Notes under the pieces: model-generated
The model's input: only the letters and a program-made list of their open reading frames with translations
What the model was told of the DNA's origin: nothing
Database searches by the model: none
DNA from: Mesorhizobium sp.
GTDB lineage: Bacteria > Pseudomonadota > Alphaproteobacteria > Rhizobiales > Rhizobiaceae
DNA length: 64,000 nucleotides
Assembly (NCBI RefSeq): GCF_017306545.1
Contig: NZ_JAFKID010000006.1
Span: 158,341 to 222,340 of the forward strand
Direction of reading: 5' to 3'
Part shown: piece by piece, positions 37,728 to 47,404 of the stretch
How positions within the stretch are numbered: the stretch's first letter is position 1
How the letters are laid out: each line of letters opens with the position of its first letter
Translations under genes and position numbers: made by a program

Positions 37728-38057
37728 CTATTGTCCGCGCATCCTGCGGGAAAGCTCGGCCTTGAGTTGGCCGAACGGGGCGGCGAGCGCCTCGATCCGG
37801 CCGACGATCACATAGTCATTGCCGGGCGCCATGTCAGCGGCGGCATGGGTACGCACTGCTTCCTTCAGCCGGCGCCTGACGCGGTTGCGCACCGCCGCAT
37901 TGCCGACCTTGGTGGTGACGGTGTAGCCGACGCGCGGCGGCCCGTCGTCGCCCCGGTCCAGCACCTCCATGAGGAAAAGCCGCCCGCGGCGCTTTTCACC
38001 GCGCCGGACGGCCAGAAACTGCGCACGCTTCAGGAGCCGCTCGGGGCCGGAGCCCAT
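37728..38057 (-). CDS. rnpA: Ribonuclease P protein component
   Basis: 109 residues. The conserved RNR motif is present in [16 protein letters not shown], after the [12 protein letters not shown] opening and [12 protein letters not shown]. It binds the RNase P RNA in tRNA 5' maturation. The ATG at 38057 lies 35 bases after the rpmH stop; the frame is open further upstream but overlaps rpmH in another frame. Confidence 0.95.
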   Translation of the reverse strand: MGSGPERLLKRAQFLAVRRGEKRRGRLFLMEVLDRGDDGPPRVGYTVTTKVGNAAVRNRVRRRLKEAVRTHAAADMAPGNDYVIVGRIEALAAPFGQLKAELSRRMRGQ

Positions 38058-38092
38058 AGGCTTGCCGCGGGCGGGCAAGAGATCGCTGCCGA

Positions 38093-38227
38093 TCAGGCGC
38101 TGAGCCGCTTGCGGCCACGATTGCGGCGGGCGGCGACGACGCCGCGGCCGCCCTTGGTGGCCATGCGGGCGCGGAAACCGTGCCGGCGCTTGCGGACGAG
38201 CTTGGAGGGTTGGTAGGTACGCTTCAT
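38093..38227 (-). CDS. rpmH: Large ribosomal subunit protein bL34
   Basis: 44 residues: [18 protein letters not shown], then the [23 protein letters not shown] tail split after residue 18, a standard bL34. A longer in-frame reading upstream is not similar to anything. It is the first gene of the rpmH-rnpA-yidC cluster; its promoter should lie in the 257 bases shared with the divergent histidine kinase gene. Confidence 0.97.
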   Translation of the reverse strand: MKRTYQPSKLVRKRRHGFRARMATKGGRGVVAARRNRGRKRLSA

Positions 38228-38484
38228 TTGTTTTAATACCGCGGAGTGCGGCCCTTCTTGGTTCTGCCACGTCTGTAACAGGAGCTTTGCCCGGCCTGTC
38301 CAAGTATTTGGCGCGTCGCAAAACGCGCCGGGATGGCTGGCCCGAGCGTGTGCGGGCTTATAGGGAGACAGGGGGCGGAAGTCAATCGCGCGGCAACCGT
38401 CGTATCGGCCGGTTCGGGAGGAAATTGGCAAAAGCGTCGCGATCACCTATTTTTGAAGAGAAAGTGCATCCGGTTCGGACACGC

Positions 38485-39972
38485 ATGACCGACGAACCCT
38501 CAGCCGGCCGGCCGGCCGACCCATCCATTGCCGCCGCTCATGTCGTGCCGCTGGCGCGCGGCCTGTCGGCCAAATTGCTCCTGCTCACCGTCGTTTTCGT
38601 GCTCCTGGCCGAAGTGCTGATCTTCCTGCCTTCGGTGGCCGGCTTCCGTATGGCTTGGCTGAAGGAACGGCTGGGCACCGCCGCTGCCGTCTCCATCGTG
38701 CTGGTGCAGGGCGATCCGCAAAGCCTGTCGCGCAGCGCCCAGGACGACGTGCTTGCCGCCATGGGCGCTAAGGCGATCGCCGTGCGTGACGGCGGCATAT
38801 CGCGCCTGCTGGCGGTGGCCGAGATGCCGCCGCGCGTCGACGAGCATATCGACGTGGCGACGACCGGCTTTGTCGAGGAGATGGTGGGCGCGCTCGACAC
38901 GCTGGTCTTCGGTGGCGACCGGATGCTGCGCGTCTATGGGCCGGTGGGCGAAAGCGACAAGGAGTTCGAGCTCATCATGCCCGACCGCAGGCTGCGCGAG
39001 GCGATGCTCGCCTATTCGCGCACCGTGGCCTTCGTCTCGCTGCTGATCTCGCTGTTCACCGCCATGCTGGTCTATGCGGCGATCGACCGCATCATGATCC
39101 GGCCGATCCGCGGCATGACCCGTTCCATGCTTGCCTTTTCGCAGGCGCCCGACGACCCTGCCCGCATCATCCGCCCGGCCGCCCGCGCCGACGAGATCGG
39201 CGTGGCCGAGCGGGAATTGTCGACGATGCAGGAGCGGCTGCACAAAATGCTGGCCGAGCAGAAGCATCTGGCCGACCTCGGCCTCGCCGTTTCCAAGATC
39301 AACCACGACATGCGCAACATCCTGGCTTCGGCGCAACTGATGTCGGACCGTCTGCGCCAGGTGAAGGACCCGACTGTACAGGCTTTCGCACCGAAGCTTT
39401 TGCGTACGTTGGACCGCGCCGTCGCCTATTCGGAAGGCGTGCTCGCCTATGGCCGCACGCAGGAGCCCGCGCCTGCGCGCCGGCGCCTCAGGTTGCAGCG
39501 GTTGGTCGAGGAGGTGCACGGCCTGCTCGACATCGGCGAAGGCATCGAGTTCGTCAATGCCGTCGAGCCGGGCTTCGAGGTCGATGCCGATGCCGACCAG
39601 CTCTTCCGCCTGCTCACCAATCTGTCGCGCAACGCCGTGCAGGCGATGGCCGGCGACACCGAAAGCGCCATGGTGCGGCGCCTCACCATTTCGGCAGAGC
39701 GCGCCGGCAGCGTCAGCCGTATCCTCGTCGCCGACACTGGTCCGGGCCTGCCGCAGAAGGCGCGGGAGAACTTGTTCGCGGCCTTCCGCGGCTCCGCCCG
39801 CAGCGGCGGCACCGGGCTCGGCCTCGCCATCGCGCAGGAACTGGCCCGCGCCCATGGCGGCGGCGTCGACCTGGTGGAAAGCATCGGCGGCCGCACCGTC
39901 TTCGCCGTCACCATCCCCGACCAGCCGGCAAGGCTGGAGACGGCACGCGGACCCTTGCGCCGCCCGGCGTGA
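38485..39972 (+). CDS. Orphan membrane sensor histidine kinase
   Basis: 495 residues. Two membrane helices (about 31-52 and 175-196) flank a periplasmic sensor segment; a HAMP-like linker (RPIRGMTRSMLAF) follows. The phospho-acceptor box reads KINHDMRNILASAQL, and the ATPase has N-box NLSRNAVQAM, G1 ADTGPGLP and G2 GGTGLGLAIAQEL. No response regulator gene is adjacent, so partner and signal are unknown. The ATG at 38485 lacks a clear ribosome site; an in-frame GTG at 38464 follows a GAAGAGA element but is spaced too tightly. Confidence 0.85.
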   Translation: MTDEPSAGRPADPSIAAAHVVPLARGLSAKLLLLTVVFVLLAEVLIFLPSVAGFRMAWLKERLGTAAAVSIVLVQGDPQSLSRSAQDDVLAAMGAKAIAVRDGGISRLLAVAEMPPRVDEHIDVATTGFVEEMVGALDTLVFGGDRMLRVYGPVGESDKEFELIMPDRRLREAMLAYSRTVAFVSLLISLFTAMLVYAAIDRIMIRPIRGMTRSMLAFSQAPDDPARIIRPAARADEIGVAERELSTMQERLHKMLAEQKHLADLGLAVSKINHDMRNILASAQLMSDRLRQVKDPTVQAFAPKLLRTLDRAVAYSEGVLAYGRTQEPAPARRRLRLQRLVEEVHGLLDIGEGIEFVNAVEPGFEVDADADQLFRLLTNLSRNAVQAMAGDTESAMVRRLTISAERAGSVSRILVADTGPGLPQKARENLFAAFRGSARSGGTGLGLAIAQELARAHGGGVDLVESIGGRTVFAVTIPDQPARLETARGPLRRPA

Positions 39973-40421
39973 CGCCGGTTTACGCTACGCCGTTACGAAT
40001 CGGCGCCGCCTTCGCCCGGCGCCGGATTGCCGAAGCGGCGCACCGCTCTGAAGAGCCCGGCACCCCTTGGTGGTTTCTTTCGAACGGACTCGTTGAATCT
40101 GCTCTATTTCCCGGATTTGGCCGGTTTTCCAGGCACAAATCGTTTCACGCCCTTGCTGGAAATGCTCCAAATACGGCGGCGGTCCCGAGGGAAACGCTTC
40201 CGGCGCGCTACGGCCATCGCTTGGTCCGGCAGATGACCGCCGACGCGCCTGAAACACGGCAGCGCGCCGGACGTCGGCGGCGTTGGCGGGGTCTTGGTGG
40301 ATCGCAGCAAATCTTTTGCGGCATCGTCTTGCATTTCGCGAGGCGAGCCGCTAGGTAGCACGTCAATTCGCGGCCGGTCTTCCGACCGGCCCGGTTCCGG
40401 TGTGTCGACGACACGCGGCGC
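39973..40421 (+). other. Non-coding stretch before tRNA-Arg
   Basis: About 450 bases with no supported gene. Short frames here lack ribosome sites and recognisable domains, and one minus-strand frame only reads the antisense of the tRNA. Composition is patchy, with an AT-richer block at 40070-40180. The tRNA-Arg promoter should lie near its right end. I see no repeat or hairpin of note. Confidence 0.5.
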
Positions 40422-40498
40422 GCGCCCGTAGCTCAGCTGGATAGAGCACCAGACTACGAATCTGGGGGTCAGGAGTTCGAATCTCTTCGGGCGCGCCA
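40422..40498 (+). tRNA. tRNA-Arg(ACG)
   Basis: A 77-base cloverleaf with encoded CCA: acceptor GCGCCCG/CGGGCGC, D-arm GCTC...GAGC, anticodon stem CCAGA/TCTGG with loop CTACGAA (anticodon ACG), T-arm AGGAG-TTCGAAT-CTCTT. Discriminator G. An IS3-type element begins 100 bases downstream. Confidence 0.96.
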
Positions 40499-40657
40499 TA
40501 CTGTTTTCACCAGTCGCTAAAGAACCTAAGACCTTGAATGGTAAGGTCAAATTTGCGGTCCTAAACTCTGATTTTCGCATGTAGCATAGGCGCTCCGCTG
40601 AATAGTCCCTAGATTTGTGGACGCCTTCTTCCCTAATTTTGAGGCAAGGAGGCCACG

Positions 40658-40930
40658 ATGAGGTCTGGCAATTTCAGCGACGATTTCAAGCGTGACGCGG
40701 TCGCGCAAATCACCGAGCGGGGCTATCGCGTCGCAGAGGTTTCGAAGCGGCTCGGGGTCAGTCAGCACTCGCTTTACGCATGGCGGAGAAAGTTCTCGAA
40801 GCCATCCGTTTCAACCGATGACGATCAGGCCGCAGAGATCCGCCGTCTGAAGAATGAACTGGCTCGCGTTACCGAGGAGCGCGACATCTTAAAAAAAGCC
40901 ACCGCGTATTTCGCCAAGGATGCAAGGTGA
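40658..40930 (+). CDS. IS3-family transposase OrfA
   Basis: 90 residues, intact. Helix-turn-helix SDDFKRDAVAQITERGY ... VAEVSKRLGVSQHSLYAWRRKF (residues 6-46) is followed by a leucine-zipper-like coil (about 57-84, RRLKNELARVTEERDILKKA) ending in AYFAKDA, the classic OrfA pattern. AAGGAGG lies six bases before the ATG. Its stop overlaps the orfB start region, where IS3 elements normally frameshift to make OrfAB. Confidence 0.9.
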   Translation: MRSGNFSDDFKRDAVAQITERGYRVAEVSKRLGVSQHSLYAWRRKFSKPSVSTDDDQAAEIRRLKNELARVTEERDILKKATAYFAKDAR

Positions 40931-41570
40931 GATACGCGTTCGTTGCCGAGCATCGCCAGCAGTTCAAGGTGCGGGTGATGTGCCGCTGCCGGCGCATCGG
41001 GCCCAGTGGGTTCTACGCCTGGCTGAAGAGCCCGTTGAGCAGACGGGCTCGGGAAGACGCACGTCAGATCGACCTGATCAGAAGGCCTGGAAGGAGAGCG
41101 GCAGGGTCTATGGCTATCGCAAGTTGCACGACGATCTGCTGGATCAGGGAGAGACCAGTTGCGTCAATCGCATCGCTCGTCTCGCAAAGCTGGCCGGGAT
41201 CAAGGCGCAGATCGGCTACAAGCGCCGGCCCGGTTCCTATCGCGGCAAGCCGTCAGTCGTGGTCGACAACACCCTGGCTCGACAGTTCGATGTCGATGCG
41301 CCGGACAAGGCGTGGGTGACAGACATCACCCATGTATCGCCTGCCGGGCAATGGATGAGCCGGCGCGGAAACTGCCATGACAACGCCGTGGCCGAGAGCT
41401 TCTTCAATCTCCTCAAGCGGGAGAGGATACGGCGCAGGACCTACCGGACACGCGAGGAGGCAAGGCAGGACGTGTTCGACTACATCGAGATGTTCTACAA
41501 CCCCAAGCGCAAGCACGTCAGGAACGGGATGCTGTCACCCGTCGACTTTGAACGGCAGCAGAAAATGTAA
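40927..41570 (+). pseudogene. IS3-family transposase OrfB, frameshifted and internally deleted
   Basis: The frame opening at 40927 runs RYAFVAEHRQQFKVRVMCR to about base 41085, where a one-base loss shifts reading: continuation (KAWKESGRVYGYRKLHDDL) is in the next frame. The integrase core then jumps from WVTDITHV directly to WMSRRGNCHDNAVAESFF (about 41330-41360). In intact relatives some 70 residues, including the second catalytic Asp, lie between. The DDE site is thus incomplete. The C-terminus to 41570 is normal. Confidence 0.88.
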
Positions 41571-41613
41571 CCCGAGGGCGTCCATGAAACTCGGGGCTAT
41601 TCATCTGATACGC

Positions 41614-42411
41614 TCAATCCCGGGTCATGAATTCGAAGAATTGCAGGAACAGTTCCCGCTCGGTGGTGATATCGAGCTTTTCGTAGATGCGACGGCGGTG
41701 GTTCTTCGTTGTGCCCACCGTGATGCCGAGCCGCTCGGCGATCGCGGCGGTGGGATGGCCGGCAAGGACGAGTTGCACCAGTTCGCGCTCGCGCTGGCTG
41801 AGTTCAGGCCATAGTTCGTCCGGGATGCTCGGCTTGCGCGGCGAGGCGGCCGGACCACTCGGCGCCGAAGTACGCAGGAAGTCCGGCGCGCGCGCCTTGA
41901 TGTCGAGCGCATGGAGGGCGGAAAAGACCGGCAGACGCTCATCAAGCAGAGCAATCTCGCGCTCCCTGAACGGCTTTTCCGAACGGTCCAGGAAAATGCC
42001 CAGACACCAATCGCCGCCGTCGGCGAACAGAATGCCGACTTCGTCGACGATCCGCGACTGAGCCAGGAAGCCGGCTATGTACTGGCCGCGCTTGACCTCG
42101 TCGTCGGCCAGTCGCTTCAACGGCACGATGCCCAGCCGCCGTTCGCGCTGCCACGAGGCGTAGAACGGATCGAAGACATAGTAGCTGGCGAGATAGTGGC
42201 TCACCATCTCGTCCGAGAAGCCGCGATGCTTGACGAATTCAGGTGTCTTCGTCGCCGAATAGCGGGTGACGGTGACGAGGTCATGCGCGATGTCGACGCC
42301 GATCAGGTCGATCAGGCGGTCGACATGCTCGTCCGTGCCGATGGCCGCGATGGCGCGCGCCAGCGGTTCCCAGATCGTATCCCCTCGCATGATGTCTTTT
42401 GGCTGGTTCAT
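41614..42411 (-). CDS. LuxR-type regulator next to the acetone-carboxylase-type operon
   Basis: 265 residues. The C-terminal LuxR helix-turn-helix is clear (LSQRERELVQLVLAGHPTAAIAERLGITVGTTKNHRRRIYEKL, split over about residues 202-245). The N-terminal about 170 residues are a sensor region (YYVFDPFYASWQRE; GILFADGGDWCLGIF) resembling those of LuxR-family regulators of small-molecule use rather than a clear autoinducer domain. It is divergent from the carboxylase operon, 94 bases away, and so is its likely regulator. Classical acetone carboxylase operons use a sigma-54 activator, so this is a different control type. Confidence 0.83.
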   Translation of the reverse strand: MNQPKDIMRGDTIWEPLARAIAAIGTDEHVDRLIDLIGVDIAHDLVTVTRYSATKTPEFVKHRGFSDEMVSHYLASYYVFDPFYASWQRERRLGIVPLKRLADDEVKRGQYIAGFLAQSRIVDEVGILFADGGDWCLGIFLDRSEKPFREREIALLDERLPVFSALHALDIKARAPDFLRTSAPSGPAASPRKPSIPDELWPELSQRERELVQLVLAGHPTAAIAERLGITVGTTKNHRRRIYEKLDITTERELFLQFFEFMTRD

Positions 42412-42505
42412 CGCCGACCGTCATTGTGCCTTTCGGCATATGGCGCGATCCCGTCGGGAGAATCTAGCCTGTCGGCAACACTGACCCAATGTACGGGACG
42501 CCATC

Positions 42506-44662
42506 GTGGACCAGATCACCACCCAGCCCCCTGAAACCCAGCCTATCGTCATCGGCATCGATGCCGGCGGCACAATGACCGACACCATCCTCGTCGACCA
42601 GGACGGGCACTTCAAGATCGGCAAGTCGGCGACGACGCCGAAGGACGAGGCGGAGGGTTTCCTTGCCTCGGCCGAGGATGCGGCGGACGCCTGGGGTATC
42701 TCGCTGGAGGCGCTGTTCTCCGGCGTCAACGTGGTGCTCTATTCCGGCACCGGCATGCTGAACACGCTGCTGTCGCGTACGGGGCGAAAGCTCGGCCTCA
42801 TCACCACCAAGGGCCTGGAGGACATGATCCTGATGGGTCGCGGCTTGCAGGCCTGGGCCGACTATTCCTATGCCGACCGGCTGCATGCGGTGACGCATCA
42901 TCATCCCGATCCGCTGGTGCCGCGCCGCCGCACGCATGGCGTGACCGAGCGCATCGACCAGTTCGGCGACGTCATCCTGCCGCTCTACGAACACGAGGTG
43001 CGCGAGGCAGCCAGGAAGCTGATTGACGACCATGTCGATGCTATCTGCATCATGACCATCTTCTCCCACGTCAATCCGGTGCACGAGAAACGCATCGCCG
43101 AGATCTGCCGTGAGGAGATCGGCAAGGCCGGGGCCGAGATCGGAGTCTACACCTCGCACGAAGTCCGGCCCGTCATCCGCGAGCAGTCGCGGCTGAATTC
43201 GGTGCTGATCGAGGCCTACGCCACCTCGCGCGGCCGCAAGCAGCTCAAGGGCATCGAGGACGTCTCGAAGAAATACGGCTTCAAATACGGCGTGCAGACG
43301 CTGCTCTCCTTCGGCGGCCTCACCTCGATCAACCATCCGCGCCTGCACGAGACGATGATCTCCGGCCCGATCGGCGGCATCCTGGGCGCGGCCTATGTCG
43401 GCAAGCTGATCGGTAACGATTCGCTGATCTGCTCGGACATGGGCGGCACTTCCTTCGACATGGGTGTCATCACGCGGGGCCAGACGCGCATCGAGAACGA
43501 GCCGCTGATGGACCGTTTCAAGCTCAACGTGCCGACGCTGCATCTCGACACAATCGGCGCCGGCGCCGGCATGATCCTGAAGGTGGACCCGCTGACCAAG
43601 AAAGTGTCGCTTGGCCCGGAAAGCGCCGGCTCCGACCCCGGCCCGATCTGCTTCGCCAAGGGCGGTACCGAACCCACCATTGCCGATTGTGATGCCATCC
43701 TCGGCCGCTTGAACCCGCATTACTTCCTCGGCGGCAAGGTCGTTTTGGAAGTCGAGAAAGCGCGAAAAGCCTTCAAGAAGAAGTGCGCCGACGTGCTCGG
43801 CGTCGGTGTCGAGGAGGCGGCCGAAGGCATGATCGACATGCTGGAGGCGGACGCCAACAACGCGCTGCGCCGGGTGATCTCCGGGCAGGGCATCCATCCG
43901 TCCGAATTCACGCTGCTGTCCTATGGCGGCTCGGGCCCGCTGCATCTGGCCGGCTGCTCGAGGGGCATCGGTTTCAAAGATATCATTACCTTCCAGTTCG
44001 CCGCTGCCTTCTCGGCCTTCGGCTGCACGACGGCGGACTTCATGCGTCGCCATTCCGTCTCGACGCAGATCGACATCGGCGCGCGTGCGACCGATGCCGA
44101 GCTGGAGGCTTTCGGCGAGCGCGTGACTGCGGTGTGGGACGATCTGACCAAGGCGGCTGTCGACGAGATGCTGGCCGATGGCCATGCGCGCGACAAGATC
44201 GCCACCACGCCATTCCTGATGATGCGCTACACCGGCCAGCTCGAGGACGTCGAGGTGATGGCGCCGCTGTCGGCGGTCAAGTCGGCGGACGACATGCGCA
44301 AGGTCATCGAGGAATTCGAATCCGTCTACGCCAAGGTCAACCACCGTGTCTCGCGCTACGGCGAGGCCGGCTTCTCGATCACCGAGCTCGGGCTGATCGC
44401 CACCGCCGACAAGGTCAAGCCCGTGCTGGTCAGGCGGCCGCTGGGCAAGGCCGATCCGTCGCCGGCTCACAAGGGCGTGCGTGAAGCTTATATCGGCGGC
44501 CGCTGGCACAAGGCCAACCTCTACGAGATGGACTGGCTCCAGCCCGGCCACGAGGTCGTCGGCCCGGCGATCATCGAGCACCCGGCGACCACGCTGGTCG
44601 TTCATCCCGGCGACCGCGTCTGGGTCGATGAGTGGACCCTGCTGCATTACTCCCATGCTTGA
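42506..44662 (+). CDS. acxA: Acetone-carboxylase-type beta subunit (HyuA-like)
   Basis: 718 residues, the size of AcxA from Xanthobacter. The ATPase opening reads IGIDAGGTMTDTILVD (residues 12-27), later CSDMGGTSFDMGV and SYGGSGPLHLAG. In acetone carboxylase this subunit phosphorylates acetone and bicarbonate using ATP. Start is a GTG at 42506 with only a weak GGGACG upstream. The alpha subunit gene begins at or near its stop, and a gamma subunit follows, which separates this locus from the plain hydantoinase pair at 5.2-9.2 kb. The true ketone could be larger than acetone. Confidence 0.87.
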   Translation: MDQITTQPPETQPIVIGIDAGGTMTDTILVDQDGHFKIGKSATTPKDEAEGFLASAEDAADAWGISLEALFSGVNVVLYSGTGMLNTLLSRTGRKLGLITTKGLEDMILMGRGLQAWADYSYADRLHAVTHHHPDPLVPRRRTHGVTERIDQFGDVILPLYEHEVREAARKLIDDHVDAICIMTIFSHVNPVHEKRIAEICREEIGKAGAEIGVYTSHEVRPVIREQSRLNSVLIEAYATSRGRKQLKGIEDVSKKYGFKYGVQTLLSFGGLTSINHPRLHETMISGPIGGILGAAYVGKLIGNDSLICSDMGGTSFDMGVITRGQTRIENEPLMDRFKLNVPTLHLDTIGAGAGMILKVDPLTKKVSLGPESAGSDPGPICFAKGGTEPTIADCDAILGRLNPHYFLGGKVVLEVEKARKAFKKKCADVLGVGVEEAAEGMIDMLEADANNALRRVISGQGIHPSEFTLLSYGGSGPLHLAGCSRGIGFKDIITFQFAAAFSAFGCTTADFMRRHSVSTQIDIGARATDAELEAFGERVTAVWDDLTKAAVDEMLADGHARDKIATTPFLMMRYTGQLEDVEVMAPLSAVKSADDMRKVIEEFESVYAKVNHRVSRYGEAGFSITELGLIATADKVKPVLVRRPLGKADPSPAHKGVREAYIGGRWHKANLYEMDWLQPGHEVVGPAIIEHPATTLVVHPGDRVWVDEWTLLHYSHA

Positions 44663-44675
44663 GAAGGCGAGACCC

Positions 44676-46871
44676 ATGCTCGACAAACCCGCCTCCGCGC
44701 TTCGCATCCGTGAACGCCTGCTCGAATCCGAGCGGCTGATGGAAGAAACCGGCTGCTACGACGGCATTACCGAACTGAAGCTCCGCAACCAGGACCCGCT
44801 GAAGTTCGAGACGCTGCATACCAAGCTCAGGGCTTATTGCGTGTCGGCGCGCGAAATGGCGCGGCGCATCTCCGCTTCGCCCGGCGTGCGCGAGGTCGGC
44901 GAGATGGTGGTGGCGATCTATACGCCCGAGGGCGACGCCATCGCGCTCTCCAACGGCATCATGGTGCATGTCCACACCATGAGCCGCTTCATCAAGTGGA
45001 TGATCCGCGAAGGCTACGAGGAGAATCCCGGCATCCGCGACGGCGACATCTTCGCCAACAACGACGCCTTCATCGGCACCGTTCAGGTGCCGGACGTGAT
45101 GGACGTGGTGCCGATCTTCCACAGCGGGAAACTGGTCGGCTGGGCCGGCGCCGTCTGTCACGAGCTGGAGGCCGGCGGCATCACGCCGGGCGGTGACGTG
45201 GCGCTCGCCCAGGAGCGCTTCACCGAGGGCCTGTTCGTCTGCGCGGAAAAGGTCGGCGTGGACGACGAACTGCGCCGCGACTACGTCATCCGCTGCGAGC
45301 GAAATCTGCGCATGCCGATCTACTGGGTCCTGGACGAGAAGGCCAAGGTCGCCTCGTGCATCGACATGCGCGAGAGCGTCAAGGCGCTGATCGACGAGAT
45401 CGGTCTCGACAGCTGGATGCAGATTTCCAAGGAGTTCATCGAGGAAGGGCGGCGCGCCCAGCTCGCCCGCACGCGCCAACTCACCGTGCCCGGCATCTAT
45501 CGCGGTCACACCTTCTACGGCCACGTCACCGCCGGCAAGCCGGGCTACCAGCCGCTCGGCGATCCCGACTGGCTCTACAACATGCCGATTGAGATGGAGA
45601 TCACCACCGACGGCAAGATCGTCATGGACTTCGAGGGCACCCAGCCCTGGGGCTACCATTCGATGAACTGTACGCCGGCCGGCATGGACGGCGGCATGTT
45701 CGTGACGCTGACCCAGCACATGAACTTCGAGGGGCTGGTAAACGACGGCGCCTGGATGGCCACCGAGCTGAAGCTGCCCGCCGGCACCTGGACCAACCCG
45801 GACAACGAGATGGTGGCGACGGCGACCTCCTGGGCGCTTCTTTTGCCGGCTTACGGTGTCTTCCAGAGGTTGCTATCGCGTTCCTTCATCGCCCGAGGCT
45901 TCGTCGAGGAAGCCTTCGTCGGCCAGGTCAACTCGCCGATGATCGAGATGGGCGGCACCAGCCAGTACGGCACGCCGTTCGGCATGGCGCATTTCGAATG
46001 CGCCGCCGCCGGCTCCGGCGCACTCGCCATCAAGGACGGGCTCGACACAGCCTATGTCGGCTGGAACCCGGAATCCGACATGGGCAATATCGAGATATGG
46101 GAACAGAACATGCCGATGCTCTACATCGGCCGCTCGATCGTTCCCAATTCCGGCGGTGCCGGCAAGTATCGCGGCGGCTGCTCCTTCCTGTCGACCTGGC
46201 TGATCAGCAAGACCGACCATCTGCGCCTCGTCACCTCCGAGCATTCGTCGCGCGTGTTCGACAATGGCGGCCTGTGCGGAGGCTACCCGGCGCCGACCTG
46301 CCAGAAGCACCGGGCGGTGCGCGATTCCAACATCTTCGAACTGGCCGGCAAGGGCGAGCCGCTGCCGCACCACACCGGCACCAATCCGCATCGTTCGGAA
46401 CTGGAAATCCGGCTCGAAGGCGAGCAGGTGACGGTGGAAGGGCCCTACATCACCGCGCCCCACAAGACAGGCGACGTCTTCACCCACTCCTACAATGGCG
46501 GCGGCGGCTATGGCGACGTGCTGGAGCGCGACCCGGTCAAGACGGCCTGGGACGTCGAGAATGGCTTCCTCACTCCGGAAGCGGCGGAAGGCGTCTTCGG
46601 CATCGTCCTCGACGAGGACGCGGAAGGCTTTCCGGTCGCCAATCTCGAAGCCACCAAGCGCCATCGCGCCGAGATGCGGGCTGCCCGGCTGGCGCGGGCG
46701 AAGCCGGTGTCGGACTGGATCGCATCCGAGCGCGAGCGGGTCAGGGCGGCCGACTTCGCGCCCGAGGTGAAGAAGATGTACGCCAGCGCGATCAGGCTGT
46801 CGCCGCGCTTCACCAGGGACTTTTCCGATTTCTGGGGCGTCGACGGCAAGGCCGCCTTCGGCGTGGAGTGA
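44676..46871 (+). CDS. acxB: Acetone-carboxylase-type alpha subunit (HyuB-like)
   Basis: 731 residues. HyuB-family blocks are present: DIFANNDAFIGTVQVPDVM, GGITPGGDVALAQERFTEG, SGGAGKYRGG and YNGGGGYGDVLERDP. In acetone carboxylase this subunit carries the metal site where acetone and CO2 are joined to acetoacetate. The ATG at 44676 has GAGAAGG about ten bases upstream. An alternative ATG at 44655 overlaps the acxA end. It is 45-odd residues shorter than Xanthobacter AcxB. Confidence 0.87.
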   Translation: MLDKPASALRIRERLLESERLMEETGCYDGITELKLRNQDPLKFETLHTKLRAYCVSAREMARRISASPGVREVGEMVVAIYTPEGDAIALSNGIMVHVHTMSRFIKWMIREGYEENPGIRDGDIFANNDAFIGTVQVPDVMDVVPIFHSGKLVGWAGAVCHELEAGGITPGGDVALAQERFTEGLFVCAEKVGVDDELRRDYVIRCERNLRMPIYWVLDEKAKVASCIDMRESVKALIDEIGLDSWMQISKEFIEEGRRAQLARTRQLTVPGIYRGHTFYGHVTAGKPGYQPLGDPDWLYNMPIEMEITTDGKIVMDFEGTQPWGYHSMNCTPAGMDGGMFVTLTQHMNFEGLVNDGAWMATELKLPAGTWTNPDNEMVATATSWALLLPAYGVFQRLLSRSFIARGFVEEAFVGQVNSPMIEMGGTSQYGTPFGMAHFECAAAGSGALAIKDGLDTAYVGWNPESDMGNIEIWEQNMPMLYIGRSIVPNSGGAGKYRGGCSFLSTWLISKTDHLRLVTSEHSSRVFDNGGLCGGYPAPTCQKHRAVRDSNIFELAGKGEPLPHHTGTNPHRSELEIRLEGEQVTVEGPYITAPHKTGDVFTHSYNGGGGYGDVLERDPVKTAWDVENGFLTPEAAEGVFGIVLDEDAEGFPVANLEATKRHRAEMRAARLARAKPVSDWIASERERVRAADFAPEVKKMYASAIRLSPRFTRDFSDFWGVDGKAAFGVE

Positions 46872-46875
46872 GACA

Positions 46876-47364
46876 ATGAGCAGCTACAGCAAGGAAGTCA
46901 TCGCCGATCTCGTCGCCGGCACGCTGCCCTGGCCGCAGACGCGGCGCATCATGAGCGCCTACAAGGACGACGACCGCTTCTTCAAATACGTCGCCGTGCT
47001 CCAGGACAGGGTCGGCTGGCAGGACAGGATTCTGCTACCGGTGTCGGATCACCTGTTCATCTGCGAGAGCGCCGAGGGGCGAGTGACGAAATGCGAATGC
47101 GGCCATTCCTTCGGCGACTATCGCAAGAACTGGAAACTGGCCGCCTCGATCGTCGTGCGCGACAGCGAGGAGGCGCTGCGCGAGATTTATCCCAACAGCG
47201 ATCTTCCCGATCCCGAATGGATGGAGATTCGCGAATTCATCTGCCCCGAATGCGGCACGCTGCACGAGGTCGAGGCGGCTGCACCCGGCTATCCGATCGT
47301 GCACGATTTCGAGCCGGACCTCGAAGGCTTCTATCGTGACTGGCTCGGGCAGCCGCTGGGCTGA
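46876..47364 (+). CDS. acxC: Acetone-carboxylase-type gamma subunit
   Basis: 162 residues, near the 168 of Xanthobacter AcxC. A zinc-ribbon-like set of cysteines is seen: C73-E-C75 with H77, and C123-x2-C126. This small subunit is the marker of true acetone carboxylases among hydantoinase-like enzymes. The ATG is four bases after the acxB stop, with GGAGTGAG upstream. Confidence 0.88.
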   Translation: MSSYSKEVIADLVAGTLPWPQTRRIMSAYKDDDRFFKYVAVLQDRVGWQDRILLPVSDHLFICESAEGRVTKCECGHSFGDYRKNWKLAASIVVRDSEEALREIYPNSDLPDPEWMEIREFICPECGTLHEVEAAAPGYPIVHDFEPDLEGFYRDWLGQPLG

Positions 47365-47404
47365 AAATCCGAGGCCTGAAACCAAAGGAGGGTGACGCCG
47401 GAAA

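Larger units (their letters stand above)
40599..41603 (+). mobile_element. Decayed IS3-family insertion sequence
   Basis: The ends are 27-bp imperfect terminal inverted repeats (40599-40625 and 41577-41603; 22 of 27 positions agree), both starting TGAATAG and ending in GGACGCC. Inside are orfA and a broken orfB. The length, 1005 bp, is about 200 bp short of a normal IS3 element because part of orfB is gone. No 3-4 bp target duplication is visible (left flank CGC, right flank TCT), so one edge may have been rearranged. It can no longer move by itself. Confidence 0.88.

Noticed and set aside
40422-40498. tRNA-Arg as an integrative-element attachment site
   Set aside because: No integrase gene and no direct repeat of the tRNA 3' end were found downstream within the window.
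40104-40580. Minus-strand open frame including the tRNA-Arg region
   Set aside because: Its apparent conservation (PKRFELLTPRFVVWCSIQLSYG) is the translated antisense of the tRNA, a well-known annotation artefact.
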